A stretch of DNA of 17,927 nt from an uncultured Oscillospiraceae bacterium (GCA_900539195.1 UQBC01000044.1:1-17927); one strand, 5' to 3'. Positions 1 through 7,734 are shown, numbered from the stretch's first letter. Made by a program: numbers and translations. The notes: generated by a model from the sequence alone, not told the origin.

Positions 1-67
1 GACCTGTACGGGGGCTTCGCCCCTGCGACCCCATTTCAATATTTACAAGAGGTTTTTCGACAGACTG
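1..67 (-). repeat. Truncated copy of dispersed hairpin-rich repeat at contig edge
   Basis: Bases 1-67 are the reverse complement of 16382-16448 with a single mismatch (base 56). The segment includes the GGGGC-GAA-GCCCC mini-hairpin and the GACAGACTG end. The match stops at base 68 and continues off the left edge of the window. A contig that begins inside a repeat is typical of a short-read assembly broken at a multicopy sequence (inference). No protein is claimed from it. Confidence 0.85.
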
Positions 68-68
68 T

Positions 69-173
69 AATTATAAAATAATTTTAACACTTGTAAAGAA
101 AAAAGTCAAACCATTATATGGGATATAGCGCATCTGCACTGAATTTAAGGTGAAACAACACGGCGTATAAATA
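69..173. other. AT-rich gap, nothing recognised
   Basis: This AT-rich stretch lies between the edge repeat and the terminator at 174-210. I see no convincing coding frame, RNA or promoter in it. Confidence 0.5.
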
Positions 174-210
174 ACAAAAATCCGCTACCCGGTCGGCGGC
201 GGATTTTTGT
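174..210. terminator. Strong bidirectional intrinsic terminator
   Basis: A perfect 12-bp stem (174-185 with 199-210) has a GC-rich core flanked by an A-run on the left and a T-run on the right, so it can end transcription in both directions. It lies downstream of the minus-strand operon whose last gene stops at 316, and is the best candidate terminator for that operon. Confidence 0.85.
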
Positions 211-227
211 ATTGATAAAGTTAAGTT

Positions 228-248
228 GCGGTAGCACATTGCTACCGC
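228..248. other. Perfect 9-bp hairpin with 3-nt loop
   Basis: GCGGTAGCA (228-236) and TGCTACCGC (240-248) are exact reverse complements around a CAT loop. It abuts and slightly overlaps the distal arm of the repeat element at 245-312. Read on the minus strand it follows that element, and may be a degenerate hairpin of a further unit. Confidence 0.7.
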
Positions 249-312
249 CGCTCTGAAAGCTGAGCTAACAGCCTAACTTTCAGAACGGCGAATTTGCGGC
301 GGGTCACACCCG
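245..312 (-). repeat. 3'-end structured element, copy A
   Basis: On the minus strand this begins 3 bases after the lipoprotein stop codon. It shows hairpin I (CGGGT/ACCCG, 300-312, loop CAC), a CAAATTC linker, and a CGCCG/CGGCG helix (286-290 with 246-250). That helix encloses a second hairpin, CTGAAAG/CTTTCAG (277-283 with 253-259). A 22-base stretch (275-296) is the exact reverse complement of 5859-5880 downstream of guaB. Confidence 0.75.
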
Positions 313-315
313 ACG

Positions 316-861
316 CTATTTCAGGTATTTGCCTACATCAACGGTTGGAGCGGTGGTTTCGGGGGTGGGATTGCCGGAGCAGTCAAGCACATATCCGCCG
401 ACAGATACACCGACTATTTTTCCGCTTGCGTCAAGCATCAGAGTATAACTGTTTTTGTCAGTTGTACCGCTCAGAGTAAGACTGTCATTGTTTTGTCTTG
501 CTGTGATGTCTTCCGATGTCCCTGCGTTGTCGATACAGTCGGTAAGAAGCTCCGCCACGGTGGCAAATTGCGGTGAATTTTCACTGTACTGATACTCTAT
601 GCCGTCAAGGCTGTACTTTACGGTCGTGCCGTCATCTGTTACCGTAAGCCCCTTTACACTGTCGGGAGAGGTGAAGCTGACGGTCCATACCTTGTTGTTA
701 CGTTCGAGGTTTACCTTGGCGGAGATATCCTCGCAGGTAAGTCTGCCACTGAGCGTTATATTACCGCTGAGGTCGGGAACTTCCGCCCTATCTGCCGCTT
801 TGCAGGAAGCGCATATAAGACAGGCTGAAAGCACCACAGGAATAATAAGTCTTCTTTTCAT
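316..861 (-). CDS. Small secreted lipoprotein of unknown function
   Basis: This 181-residue protein opens with a lipoprotein signal peptide: positive MKRR, a hydrophobic stretch, then Cys20 preceded by Cys-Ala-Ser. The -3 position is not the usual Leu, so the lipobox is acceptable but atypical. The mature part (about 25-160) alternates short polar and hydrophobic segments, suggesting a beta-rich fold. It has a Pro/Thr-rich stretch near the C-terminus and no catalytic motif I recognise. It could belong to the LolA-like or small extracytoplasmic lipoprotein group, but that is only an impression. An AAAGGA site precedes the ATG. It is the last gene of the minus-strand operon with nnr (41-bp gap) and the AI-2E transporter. 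Its stop codon lies 3 bases from repeat element copy A. Confidence 0.8.
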   Translation of the reverse strand: MKRRLIIPVVLSACLICASCKAADRAEVPDLSGNITLSGRLTCEDISAKVNLERNNKVWTVSFTSPDSVKGLTVTDDGTTVKYSLDGIEYQYSENSPQFATVAELLTDCIDNAGTSEDITARQNNDSLTLSGTTDKNSYTLMLDASGKIVGVSVGGYVLDCSGNPTPETTAPTVDVGKYLK

Positions 862-902
862 GATATGTCATCCTTTTCGTAAGATAGGACAACATACCGC
901 AT

Positions 903-2429
903 TCAGGCTATTCCGTAAAATTCACGCAGAATATACGGATACAGCGCAGGTAACTCCGACGGCAAAATTCCGCTCATGCTTCTGTCGCGTGCCGCATACT
1001 GTGCGGACAGTCCGAAAAGATATGCGCCCAGCCGCACGGCATTCTTTATTTCAATACCCTGTGCCAGCAGTCCGCCTATCGTTCCGGCAAGCGTATCTCC
1101 GCTTCCGCCTTTTGCCAAAGCCGCATTACCGCTCATATTAACGGCTGTGAAGCCGTCCGGGGCGGCATATACCGAATATGCGTCCTTAAGAAGAATATGT
1201 ACGCCGTACTTTTTTGCAAAATTCTTTGCCGCAGTTAGCTTGTTGCGCAGAATATATGCGGTATCAAGTCCGCTGAGGCGGCTGAACTCCTTTATATGAG
1301 GAGTGAGTATGAGCCTGTCGGTGTTGTCCCTCAGCTCATTTATATGCGGGGCAAGAGAATTTATGCCGTCTGCATCTATGACTATGGGGCAGGAAGTATT
1401 TTCGATAAGACTTCTGAGCAGGCGGTAGGTTTCATCACTGTTTCCGACGCCGCAACCGAAAAGTATCGCCGAGGCGGTCTGTGCGTTTTTGCACAGCTTG
1501 TCGGCGCAGTCGGAAGTAAGCGTTTTATTGCCGAGCGGCAGATAGATGCACTCGTGCAGGGTATTCGCAACGCTTGATGTGACCTCGCTCACCGAGGCAA
1601 GCGTAACAAGCCCCGAGCCCGTTCGCAGAGCGGCGTTGGTGGACATCCACGCCGCTCCGACACAGCTCTCACTGCCGGAAACGTTCAGCAGTCTGCCGAA
1701 TGTTCCCTTATGCGTTATGCGACTGCGGTTGACAAAAAAAGACGCTAAAGAATCGCCGTTCAGCTCTGCGTCATACTCTGTGAAGCAGCTTTCGGAAATT
1801 CCTATATCAAGCAGAACAATATCGCCTGAGTATTCACTGCAAGGAACGTAAAGCTGACCGGTCTTTACTGCTCCGAGGGCAAACGTCATATCGGCACGGA
1901 AAGAATATTTATCGGCACTGCCGTCATTTGCATTACAGCCTGAGGCGATATCTGCGGAAAAGCGCAGAGCCGCACTCTCGTTGCAGTATGAGAATAGCCG
2001 CCTTATATCGGGGTGAAGCTCGCCGTGAAACCCTGTGCCGTATACACAGTCTGCAATGACGCCGCAGGAGGCTATTTCGGACAGAACTTTTTCCGGTTCG
2101 TCGGGGTAGCTTAAAACGTTTTCGTAATCGGTGCGGTATTCTTCATAGCATTCTTTGGCAAGGTCGGTCTTTGGAGCTGAACCTGTCATAATTATAACCG
2201 GTGTGAAGCCGCGTTTACGCAGGTTATGGGCAAGCGCAAATCCGTCGCCGCCGTTGTTTCCGCTTCCGACAAGCACAGCTGTGCGGCAGGGCTTTGCTAT
2301 ACGGGAGATATGAAGAGCGACCGCAGATCCGACATTACGCATAAGTACGGCGCAGGACGTGCCTTTTTCCTCGCACATTGCTTCGGCTTTTTTCATCCCA
2401 GCGGGAGTTACTACGAATTGTTTTGACAT
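903..2429 (-). CDS. nnr: Bifunctional NAD(P)H-hydrate epimerase / ADP-dependent NAD(P)H-hydrate dehydratase
   Basis: This enzyme repairs NADH and NADPH damaged by hydration. The N-terminal domain interconverts the R and S hydrate epimers, and the C-terminal domain dehydrates the S form using ADP. The 508 residues match the usual two-domain length. The YjeF_N-type epimerase domain spans roughly 1-215, with NNGGDG at 58-63 and the YGTGFHG loop at 130-136. The ribokinase-like dehydratase domain spans about 225-508, with the diagnostic GGSGDT at 441-446 (Asp445 is the expected key residue). The protein is cytosolic. The start is supported by AAAGGA about 7 bases before the ATG. It is co-directional with the AI-2E transporter upstream (83-bp gap containing two hairpins) and the lipoprotein downstream. 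Neither neighbour has an obvious link to nucleotide repair. Confidence 0.95.
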   Translation of the reverse strand: MSKQFVVTPAGMKKAEAMCEEKGTSCAVLMRNVGSAVALHISRIAKPCRTAVLVGSGNNGGDGFALAHNLRKRGFTPVIIMTGSAPKTDLAKECYEEYRTDYENVLSYPDEPEKVLSEIASCGVIADCVYGTGFHGELHPDIRRLFSYCNESAALRFSADIASGCNANDGSADKYSFRADMTFALGAVKTGQLYVPCSEYSGDIVLLDIGISESCFTEYDAELNGDSLASFFVNRSRITHKGTFGRLLNVSGSESCVGAAWMSTNAALRTGSGLVTLASVSEVTSSVANTLHECIYLPLGNKTLTSDCADKLCKNAQTASAILFGCGVGNSDETYRLLRSLIENTSCPIVIDADGINSLAPHINELRDNTDRLILTPHIKEFSRLSGLDTAYILRNKLTAAKNFAKKYGVHILLKDAYSVYAAPDGFTAVNMSGNAALAKGGSGDTLAGTIGGLLAQGIEIKNAVRLGAYLFGLSAQYAARDRSMSGILPSELPALYPYILREFYGIA

Positions 2430-2447
2430 ACAGATTTCCTTTCAGAA

Positions 2448-2507
2448 AATGGCAGGTGAGAATATGCCTACCTGCCATTGTGATATACCGGCTGTCTGTG
2501 CCGGTAT
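2448..2507 (-). other. Two hairpins between the AI-2E gene and nnr
   Basis: Two perfect stems fill the gap: ATACCGGC/GCCGGTAT (2485-2492 with 2500-2507) and AATGGCAGGT/ACCTGCCATT (2448-2457 with 2470-2479). On the minus strand neither is followed by a strong T-run. They may act as a weak terminator, or stabilise or process the mRNA between the two cistrons. The second lies only a few bases from the nnr ribosome site. Confidence 0.6.
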
Positions 2508-2512
2508 CAGAT

Positions 2513-3916
2513 TCAGTTGTTTTTGTTACCGTCATTTTTATCTTCGGACTTTTTATCCTTGACGAATATCTTTTTGATATTCTTGAGTTCGTGCTTTTCC
2601 TTTGCTTTTTTCATATACGGGGGATGAGGGAAATACACCGGCTCGTTTGTTTCTGCATCAATATGATGAATGTCACGGTAATCGTTGGAATCGGACGGCA
2701 GATCTTTGCTTTCAAGACGGTTTTTAACCCTGTTCTTTGTAAAGCTGTAAACAACGGCGAACAGCGGTATACCGATGATAAGTCCGACAAAGCCGAACAA
2801 TCCCTGACCGACAAGCATACCGAAGATGACCCAAAAGCTCGAAAGTCCGGTCGAGTCGCCGATAATCTTCGGGGCGAGGACGTTACCGTCAACGTTCTGG
2901 ATTATTACGACCATAATGGTGAAGTAGATACACTGGATAGGGTCAACTAGGACGAGCAGGAGCATACACGGAATATATCCAATAAACGGTCCGAAATAGG
3001 GGATGATGCAGAATATACCCATAACAACGCCGCAGAGTACGGCATAGGGCATATTGAAGATGCTCATAAGCAGTACATAGACCATACCGATAATAAAGCT
3101 GTCGAGTATCTTGCCTGTGATAAACTGACCGAAGGACTTATTTACCTCACGGGTGCTGTTGATAATCTTTGTAGCGACCTTAGGCTTGAATATGCAGTAG
3201 AGGATTTTTTTGAACTGAGCGGCGAAAAGCTCCTTGCTGTTGAGGAAGTAGATGGCGATAACGAAGCCGAGCAGGAGGTTCATAAACACGCTGATTATGT
3301 TCATGACGTTGGACGAAATCAGATTCCATATATTGTTCATCTGAGGGAGAAGCTCGGTTGACAGCCAGTTGTTGAGCATATCGGAAATGCCGCCGGTGAA
3401 CTGGAGGACATAAGCCTCTACCTCGGGGTAGTTTCTGAGGGTCTGCGATACCCAGTCGCTGACCTGTGTGACATAGGTAGGCATATTGTTTACGAGCATA
3501 GTGATAGTGTCGATAAGCTGAGGGAGCAGTACCCAGATTATGCCTGTGAGTATAAGCAGGGCAAGAATCATAGTTATAGCCACGCTCATAACTCTTGCGA
3601 CCTTGCGGATGGGGAAGGTTTTGGGCGGCGGCTCTTCACCGGGGTGTTCACGCTCAAACTTTTCACGCTTTTTATCCTGTATGGTATAGAACAATCTGCG
3701 CAGGCACGGCTTTTCGATGAAAGTCGCTATCGGGCAGAGAATATATGCTATAACAAAGCCGTATAGGACGGGGGTCAGTATAGACAGGAACGAGAAGATG
3801 CCGTTGAGTATTTCTTTAATCTGTGACAGACCGAGGAAGAACACGATAGCAGCGGCGATAACGAGGAATGCGGTCACTCCCCAGTAGAGATATTTTTTAT
3901 CCCATTTGAAGTTCAT
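2513..3916 (-). CDS. AI-2E family (UPF0118/PerM-like) membrane transporter
   Basis: This is a 467-residue polytopic inner-membrane protein. Hydrophobic helices occur near residues 12-32, 38-62 and 110-135, then after a soluble loop near 200-225, followed by a dense cluster at about 255-400. The C-terminal membrane core carries the family pattern around IPYFGPFIG, the N-V-x-G-N-x-L-x-P segment (here NVDGNVLAPKIIG) and the GLIIGIP stretch. Members have been linked to autoinducer-2 export, Na+/H+ exchange or unknown substrates, so the substrate cannot be read from sequence. The last ~60 residues are charged and Lys/Asp-rich, probably a cytosolic tail. AAAGGTG precedes the ATG. A consensus promoter lies directly upstream at 3957-3985, and nnr and the lipoprotein follow on the same strand. 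Confidence 0.9.
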   Translation of the reverse strand: MNFKWDKKYLYWGVTAFLVIAAAIVFFLGLSQIKEILNGIFSFLSILTPVLYGFVIAYILCPIATFIEKPCLRRLFYTIQDKKREKFEREHPGEEPPPKTFPIRKVARVMSVAITMILALLILTGIIWVLLPQLIDTITMLVNNMPTYVTQVSDWVSQTLRNYPEVEAYVLQFTGGISDMLNNWLSTELLPQMNNIWNLISSNVMNIISVFMNLLLGFVIAIYFLNSKELFAAQFKKILYCIFKPKVATKIINSTREVNKSFGQFITGKILDSFIIGMVYVLLMSIFNMPYAVLCGVVMGIFCIIPYFGPFIGYIPCMLLLVLVDPIQCIYFTIMVVIIQNVDGNVLAPKIIGDSTGLSSFWVIFGMLVGQGLFGFVGLIIGIPLFAVVYSFTKNRVKNRLESKDLPSDSNDYRDIHHIDAETNEPVYFPHPPYMKKAKEKHELKNIKKIFVKDKKSEDKNDGNKNN

Positions 3917-3956
3917 TACATCACACCTTTATATTGATATGGAAGTTACTGCTTTT

Positions 3957-3985
3957 ATTATAGAATTATCGGCGGAAGTTGTCAA
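3957..3985 (-). promoter_or_regulatory. Consensus sigma-A promoter for the AI-2E/nnr/lipoprotein operon
   Basis: On the minus strand a perfect -35 TTGACA (3980-3985) and a perfect -10 TATAAT (3957-3962) are separated by 17 bases. This gives a short 5' UTR of about 30 bases before the ATG at 3916. Confidence 0.9.
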
Positions 3986-4111
3986 GGGTATGCGGGCAAA
4001 AGCGTAAATTGTGAATGCGGATATCGGAAAATCAAACCGTAACAGTTCACAGTTAGATAAATTCGTCAATTTTCGCAGTGCCGGCGAGCTTATTTTTGCA
4101 CTATAAAAGAC
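3986..4111. other. Divergent intergenic spacer
   Basis: This 126-bp spacer separates two divergent consensus promoters, one for the AI-2E operon and one for guaB. No operator-like inverted repeat or coding frame is evident. Confidence 0.5.
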
Positions 4112-4140
4112 TTGACAAGCGGTGGGTATAAAGGTATAAT
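4112..4140 (+). promoter_or_regulatory. Consensus sigma-A promoter for guaB
   Basis: A perfect TTGACA (4112-4117) is followed after 17 bases by a perfect TATAAT (4135-4140). The predicted start near 4147 leaves an unusually long leader of about 186 nt before the guaB ATG. Confidence 0.92.
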
Positions 4141-4146
4141 TAAATT

Positions 4147-4326
4147 AATAGTAAGCGTCTGCTGTAGACAATTTAAACCTGTCAATGATCCACAGTAGAC
4201 TTAATTTTTATCGCATATACGGAATACTCTGAGGCAAGCAGTCTTTTAAGCAACAAGCGGTTAAAGTTCGTTTGCCTCAAAGCTATTCCGGAGTGCGTAG
4301 CACTTAAGTGCAAGGAAAGGAAAGGT
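4147..4326 (+). promoter_or_regulatory. Structured guaB mRNA leader, possible attenuator
   Basis: Three helical blocks are visible. First, GTCTGCTGT (4157-4165) pairs with ACAGTAGAC (4192-4200, one G-U) and is followed by T-rich TTAATTTTTA, resembling an intrinsic terminator. A shorter GTCT/AGAC pairing (4157-4160 with 4166-4169) would compete with it. Second, a long bipartite stem forms from CGGAATA/TATTCCG (4220-4226 with 4284-4290) and TGAGGCAA/TTGCCTCA (4230-4237 with 4272-4279). Third, the 12-base palindrome GCACTTAAGTGC (4300-4311) lies next to the AAGG-rich ribosome site, and its left half could instead pair with GTGC at 4293-4296. I could not match it to the purine or other named riboswitches I know. 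A regulatory role is inferred. Confidence 0.55.
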
Positions 4327-4332
4327 AAAATT

Positions 4333-5841
4333 ATGGCTTTTATTTACTCTGAGCCCTCACACACATTCGGCGAGTATCTGCTCGTACCGGGCTATTCATC
4401 ATCAAAGTGCATACCTGCAAACGTATCACTGCGTACACCCGTTGTTAAGTTCAGAAAGGGCGAGGAAAGCTCTATTTATATGAACATTCCTCTGGTATCG
4501 GCTATCATGCAGTCTGTATCCGATGATAAGATGGCGGTTGCTCTTGCAAAAGAGGGCGGCATTTCTTTCATTTACGGTTCGCAGTCGATTGAGGACGAGG
4601 CGGCAATGGTAGCAAGAGTAAAGAGCTACAAGGCAGGCTATGTAAAGAGCGACTCTAACCTTGCTCCCGATATGACGCTTGCCGATGTGCTTGAGCTTAA
4701 GGCTAAGACAGGTCACTCGACAATGCCCGTTACAAGCGACGGTACAGAAAGCGGCAAGCTTTTAGGTATCGTAACAAGCCGTGACTACAGAGTATCAAGA
4801 ATGACTACAGATACAAAGGTATCTACATTCATGACCCCTCTCGAAAAGCTCATCACTGCTCCTGCAAGCACAACGCTCAAGGAAGCAAACGATATAATCT
4901 GGGAACATAAACTCAATTCGCTTCCTATAGTTGATGATAACGGCGTTCTTATGTACTTCGTATTCAGAAAGGACTATGAGCAGCATAAGGAAAACAAGAA
5001 CGAGCTTCTCGACAGCAAGAAGCGTTATATAGTAGGCGCAGGTATCAACACTAGAGATTACGCAGAGCGTGTTCCGGCTCTCGTTAACGCAGGTGCGGAC
5101 GTTCTGTGTATCGACAGCTCCGAGGGCTACTCTGAGTGGCAGAAGCTGACTATCGACTGGATCCGTGCAAACTACGGCGACAGCGTAAAGGTCGGCGCAG
5201 GCAACGTTGTTGATAAGGAAGGCTTCCGCTTCCTCGCAGATTGCGGCGCAGACTTCATCAAGGTCGGCATCGGCGGCGGCTCTATCTGCATTACCCGTGA
5301 GCAGAAGGGTATAGGCAGAGGTCAGGCTACAGCACTTATCGAGGTATGTGAGGAGCGTGACAGATACTTTGAGGAAACAGGTATTTATGTTCCTGTTTGC
5401 TCGGACGGCGGTATCGTTCACGATTATCATATGACGCTTGCTCTTGCTATGGGCGCTGACTTTATGATGCTCGGCAGATACTTCTCACGTTTCGATGAAT
5501 CTCCCACAAACAAGCTGTTCGTTAACGGCAGCTATGTTAAGGAATACTGGGGCGAAGGCTCTAACCGTGCAAGAAACTGGCAGAGATACGATATGGGCGG
5601 CGACAAGAAGCTCTCGTTTGAAGAGGGTGTTGACAGCTATGTTCCTTACGCAGGCAGCTTAAAGGACAACGTTACGCGTTCACTGTCAAAGGTACGTTCA
5701 ACAATGTGCAACTGCGGTTGCCTTAATATCCCCGACTTCCAGAAGAACGCCAAGCTCACTCTCGTTTCTTCTACAAGTATCGTTGAGGGTGGCTCACACG
5801 ACGTTATCCTCAAGGAAAACCGTGGTGCTCGCAGCGAATAA
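4333..5841 (+). CDS. guaB: Inosine-5'-monophosphate dehydrogenase
   Basis: This enzyme oxidises IMP to XMP with NAD+, the committed step of guanine nucleotide synthesis. Its 502 residues form a TIM barrel interrupted by two CBS repeats (about 105-225), which usually sense purine nucleotides. The catalytic loop reads GGGSICITRE with nucleophile Cys319. The phosphate-binding SDGGI segment follows, and the mobile flap carries the expected Arg-Tyr pair in NWQRYDMGG. The loop differs from the textbook GSICTTR...GVGVPQ form (here ITR and GIGRGQ), but the overall layout is a complete IMPDH, so activity is likely. AGGAAAGG stretches lie just before the ATG. It is a single-gene unit with its own promoter, structured leader and terminator (5942-5967). 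Repeat element copy B begins at the base after its stop codon. Confidence 0.96.
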   Translation: MAFIYSEPSHTFGEYLLVPGYSSSKCIPANVSLRTPVVKFRKGEESSIYMNIPLVSAIMQSVSDDKMAVALAKEGGISFIYGSQSIEDEAAMVARVKSYKAGYVKSDSNLAPDMTLADVLELKAKTGHSTMPVTSDGTESGKLLGIVTSRDYRVSRMTTDTKVSTFMTPLEKLITAPASTTLKEANDIIWEHKLNSLPIVDDNGVLMYFVFRKDYEQHKENKNELLDSKKRYIVGAGINTRDYAERVPALVNAGADVLCIDSSEGYSEWQKLTIDWIRANYGDSVKVGAGNVVDKEGFRFLADCGADFIKVGIGGGSICITREQKGIGRGQATALIEVCEERDRYFEETGIYVPVCSDGGIVHDYHMTLALAMGADFMMLGRYFSRFDESPTNKLFVNGSYVKEYWGEGSNRARNWQRYDMGGDKKLSFEEGVDSYVPYAGSLKDNVTRSLSKVRSTMCNCGCLNIPDFQKNAKLTLVSSTSIVEGGSHDVILKENRGARSE

Positions 5842-5912
5842 GCACCGAAGCGGTGCGTCAAATTCGCCGTTCTGAAAGTTGGCGATTTGTTGCACTTTCG
5901 TTACCGGCGGAT
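5842..5912 (+). repeat. 3'-end structured element, copy B
   Basis: This begins directly after the guaB stop codon with hairpin I, GCACCG/CGGTGC (5842-5856, loop AAG). A GTCAAATTC linker follows, then helix CGCCG (5865-5869) with CGGCG (5905-5909). The helix encloses hairpin GAAAGT/ACTTTC (5874-5879 with 5894-5899). It shares 22 identical bases with copy A, while the hairpin stems differ. Confidence 0.75.
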
Positions 5913-5941
5913 ATTGACGAAGCTGAAAATCAATAATAAAT

Positions 5942-5975
5942 ACAGCCACAGCTTTTGCTGTGGCTGTTGTTTTGC
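5942..5975 (+). terminator. Intrinsic terminator of guaB
   Basis: A perfect 11-bp stem, ACAGCCACAGC/GCTGTGGCTGT (5942-5952 with 5957-5967, TTTT loop), is followed by TGTTTTGC. Confidence 0.88.
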
Positions 5976-5978
5976 ATC

Positions 5979-6012
5979 AAAAAACCGCCGTGAAACTCCA
6001 CAGCGGTTTTTT
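5979..6012 (-). terminator. Terminator of the EAL gene, probably bidirectional
   Basis: AAAAAACCGC and GCGGTTTTTT flank an inner partly paired CGTG/CACA segment. On the minus strand it starts 5 bases after the EAL gene stop codon and ends in six T. The A-run on the other arm would also serve plus-strand transcripts that escape the guaB terminator. Confidence 0.88.
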
Positions 6013-6016
6013 ATGC

Positions 6017-7663
6017 TTATTTATTTTTATAAATCGGACTTTCAAGCCTTGACGCAAACTCCGATTCGGGCAGAGGCTTATCGAAATAGTAACCCTGTAT
6101 AATGTTACAGCCCATATCCTTGAGGTTTTCTACTATCGTCTTATCTTCAACACCCTCGCATACGGTAGTCATACTGAGTTCTTTCGCCATATGAAGAACA
6201 TTCTCAAGTACAACCTGTCCTCTTGTATCGTCATTTGAGCCGGCAAGCGACTTGTCAAGCTTCAGTATATCAAAGTCAAGGTCTTTCAGCAGGGCAAGCG
6301 AAGAATAGCCTGTTCCGAAGTCGTCCATTGAAACCATAAGTCCGTAGCTCTTGAGGTCGATTATTGCCTGCTTTATGGCATTGAAATCATCGGTGTACGC
6401 TGTTTCTGTAAACTCAACTTCAAGGAAGTGGGGTTCAATGTCGTAACGGTTGATAACATTCATTATCTTTTCTGCAAGGTGAGGAAAACGCAGGTGAATC
6501 TTTGAGAAATTTACCGATACGGGAACTATGCTTTTTCCGCTTTCCTGCCATTTTTTTATCATAGCACAGGTGTGTTCAAGTACGAACATATCAAGCTTCA
6601 TTATAAGACCTGTACGTTCTGCTATCGGGATAAAGTCGGCAGGGGAGATAACCTTACCGTCACGGTTCCACCTGATAAGCGCTTCAGCGCCTACAAGCGT
6701 CCTTGTATCAATGCGTACCTTAGGCTGGTAGTAAACTATAAATTCGCCGTCGGCAAGCGCCTGCGGCATATTGCTTTCAAGCAGTGTGAGCTGTTGCTCC
6801 TTGGTGATCGTATCAAGGTCGTAATAAACGTAATCCGTATCTGTACGGCGCTTAGCAACATCTATACAGGTTTCTGCACGGGCAAGTATTGTATCTATAT
6901 CGTCTGTGCTTCCGTCAAGTTCAACTATGCCTGCACGAAGGGCTATCTCATAAACCGTCTTTTCTTTTCCGTAGAAGAAGTTTACCGGTATTTTTGCAAA
7001 GCTCTTGAGATGGTTTTTCAGGTGAGCCTTCTTCACCATAAGGCAGAAGTTGTCGCTGCCTGAACGGCTACAGAGCTCATCACTATACATCATCTTGTTG
7101 AGCGCTTTTGCGTACTTTGTGATTATCTCGGTGGTAGCCTGATAGCCAAAAATGGTATTCAGCGTATTACAGCCCTTGATATTGGCTCTTATCACCGCAT
7201 AATCCGTAAGTATACCGTTTTCCTTAACTTCTTCGATAAATGCACGGAAACCTTTGGAGTTCGGGATTCCGCTGTCGCGGTCGATGTGGTCTATAAGCTT
7301 TTCAACGTGAATGTTGAGGGTGCAGGTACAGATTATTGTGAGAATATTGGCAATATGCTCAAAAAGCTGTTCCTGCTCGGCACTCAGTGTTGTAAAATCA
7401 ACATCGGTGTAGAACTCGTAGGTATAACTACAGCTTGCGTTTTCACGATCGTATTTTTTGTTGTAGAGGGGAAAGATCTCGGTGTCTTTGTAAACAAGAG
7501 TTTCGCTGACTCTGCCGCCGTAGTTGAGCGTGCGTACTATTCTTGATATACGCATTGCTTTCGCCGCCGGTGCAAATTCAGTTATCTGCTGAAGATCATC
7601 GTATCGTTTTGTTGCGAATGCATCAATAGTATCGGACAGATACCTTCTGACATCGTCAAACAT
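6017..7663 (-). CDS. Degenerate GGDEF / intact EAL protein, likely c-di-GMP phosphodiesterase
   Basis: This 548-residue cytosolic protein has no membrane segment. Residues 1-130 form an unassigned N-terminal domain, possibly GAF-like. The GGDEF-fold domain (about 135-290) carries GSDNF (202-206) in place of GG(D/E)EF, so cyclase activity is unlikely. The EAL domain (about 300-545) keeps its signature residues: EALIRW (Glu327), SVNFS, the FTET glutamate, DDFGTGYSS, EGVE and QGYYFDKPL. It should therefore hydrolyse c-di-GMP to pGpG, and the degenerate GGDEF may bind GTP as a regulatory domain, as in some family members. Start choice: an upstream ATG at 7690 is in frame, but a strong AAGGAGG (7671-7677) sits between it and the ATG at 7663, spaced 7 bases from the latter, so 7663 is preferred. 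It is monocistronic. Confidence 0.92.
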   Translation of the reverse strand: MFDDVRRYLSDTIDAFATKRYDDLQQITEFAPAAKAMRISRIVRTLNYGGRVSETLVYKDTEIFPLYNKKYDRENASCSYTYEFYTDVDFTTLSAEQEQLFEHIANILTIICTCTLNIHVEKLIDHIDRDSGIPNSKGFRAFIEEVKENGILTDYAVIRANIKGCNTLNTIFGYQATTEIITKYAKALNKMMYSDELCSRSGSDNFCLMVKKAHLKNHLKSFAKIPVNFFYGKEKTVYEIALRAGIVELDGSTDDIDTILARAETCIDVAKRRTDTDYVYYDLDTITKEQQLTLLESNMPQALADGEFIVYYQPKVRIDTRTLVGAEALIRWNRDGKVISPADFIPIAERTGLIMKLDMFVLEHTCAMIKKWQESGKSIVPVSVNFSKIHLRFPHLAEKIMNVINRYDIEPHFLEVEFTETAYTDDFNAIKQAIIDLKSYGLMVSMDDFGTGYSSLALLKDLDFDILKLDKSLAGSNDDTRGQVVLENVLHMAKELSMTTVCEGVEDKTIVENLKDMGCNIIQGYYFDKPLPESEFASRLESPIYKNK

Positions 7664-7705
7664 ATTCCCGCCTCCTTTTCTTATTTCCATTTTCCATATA
7701 AGTTA

Positions 7706-7734
7706 ATTTTATCACATTTCTGAACTGTCTGCAA
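7706..7734 (-). promoter_or_regulatory. Putative promoter of the EAL gene
   Basis: On the minus strand TTGCAG (7729-7734) and TAAAAT (7706-7711) are separated by 17 bases, a fair sigma-A match that lies just upstream of the gene. Confidence 0.55.

Noticed and set aside
599..1141. 180-residue plus-strand frame antisense to the lipoprotein and nnr
   Set aside because: It spans two well-supported minus-strand genes and has no ribosome site or recognisable domain.
4147..4326. Known purine (guanine/xanthine-type) riboswitch upstream of guaB
   Set aside because: The conserved three-way-junction core sequences and the two interacting loop motifs of the purine riboswitch are not present.
4795..5430. 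211-residue reading frame antisense to guaB
   Set aside because: It is the shadow of a strongly supported coding gene, is Cys/Val/Leu-rich in a way typical of antisense frames, and lacks a ribosome site.
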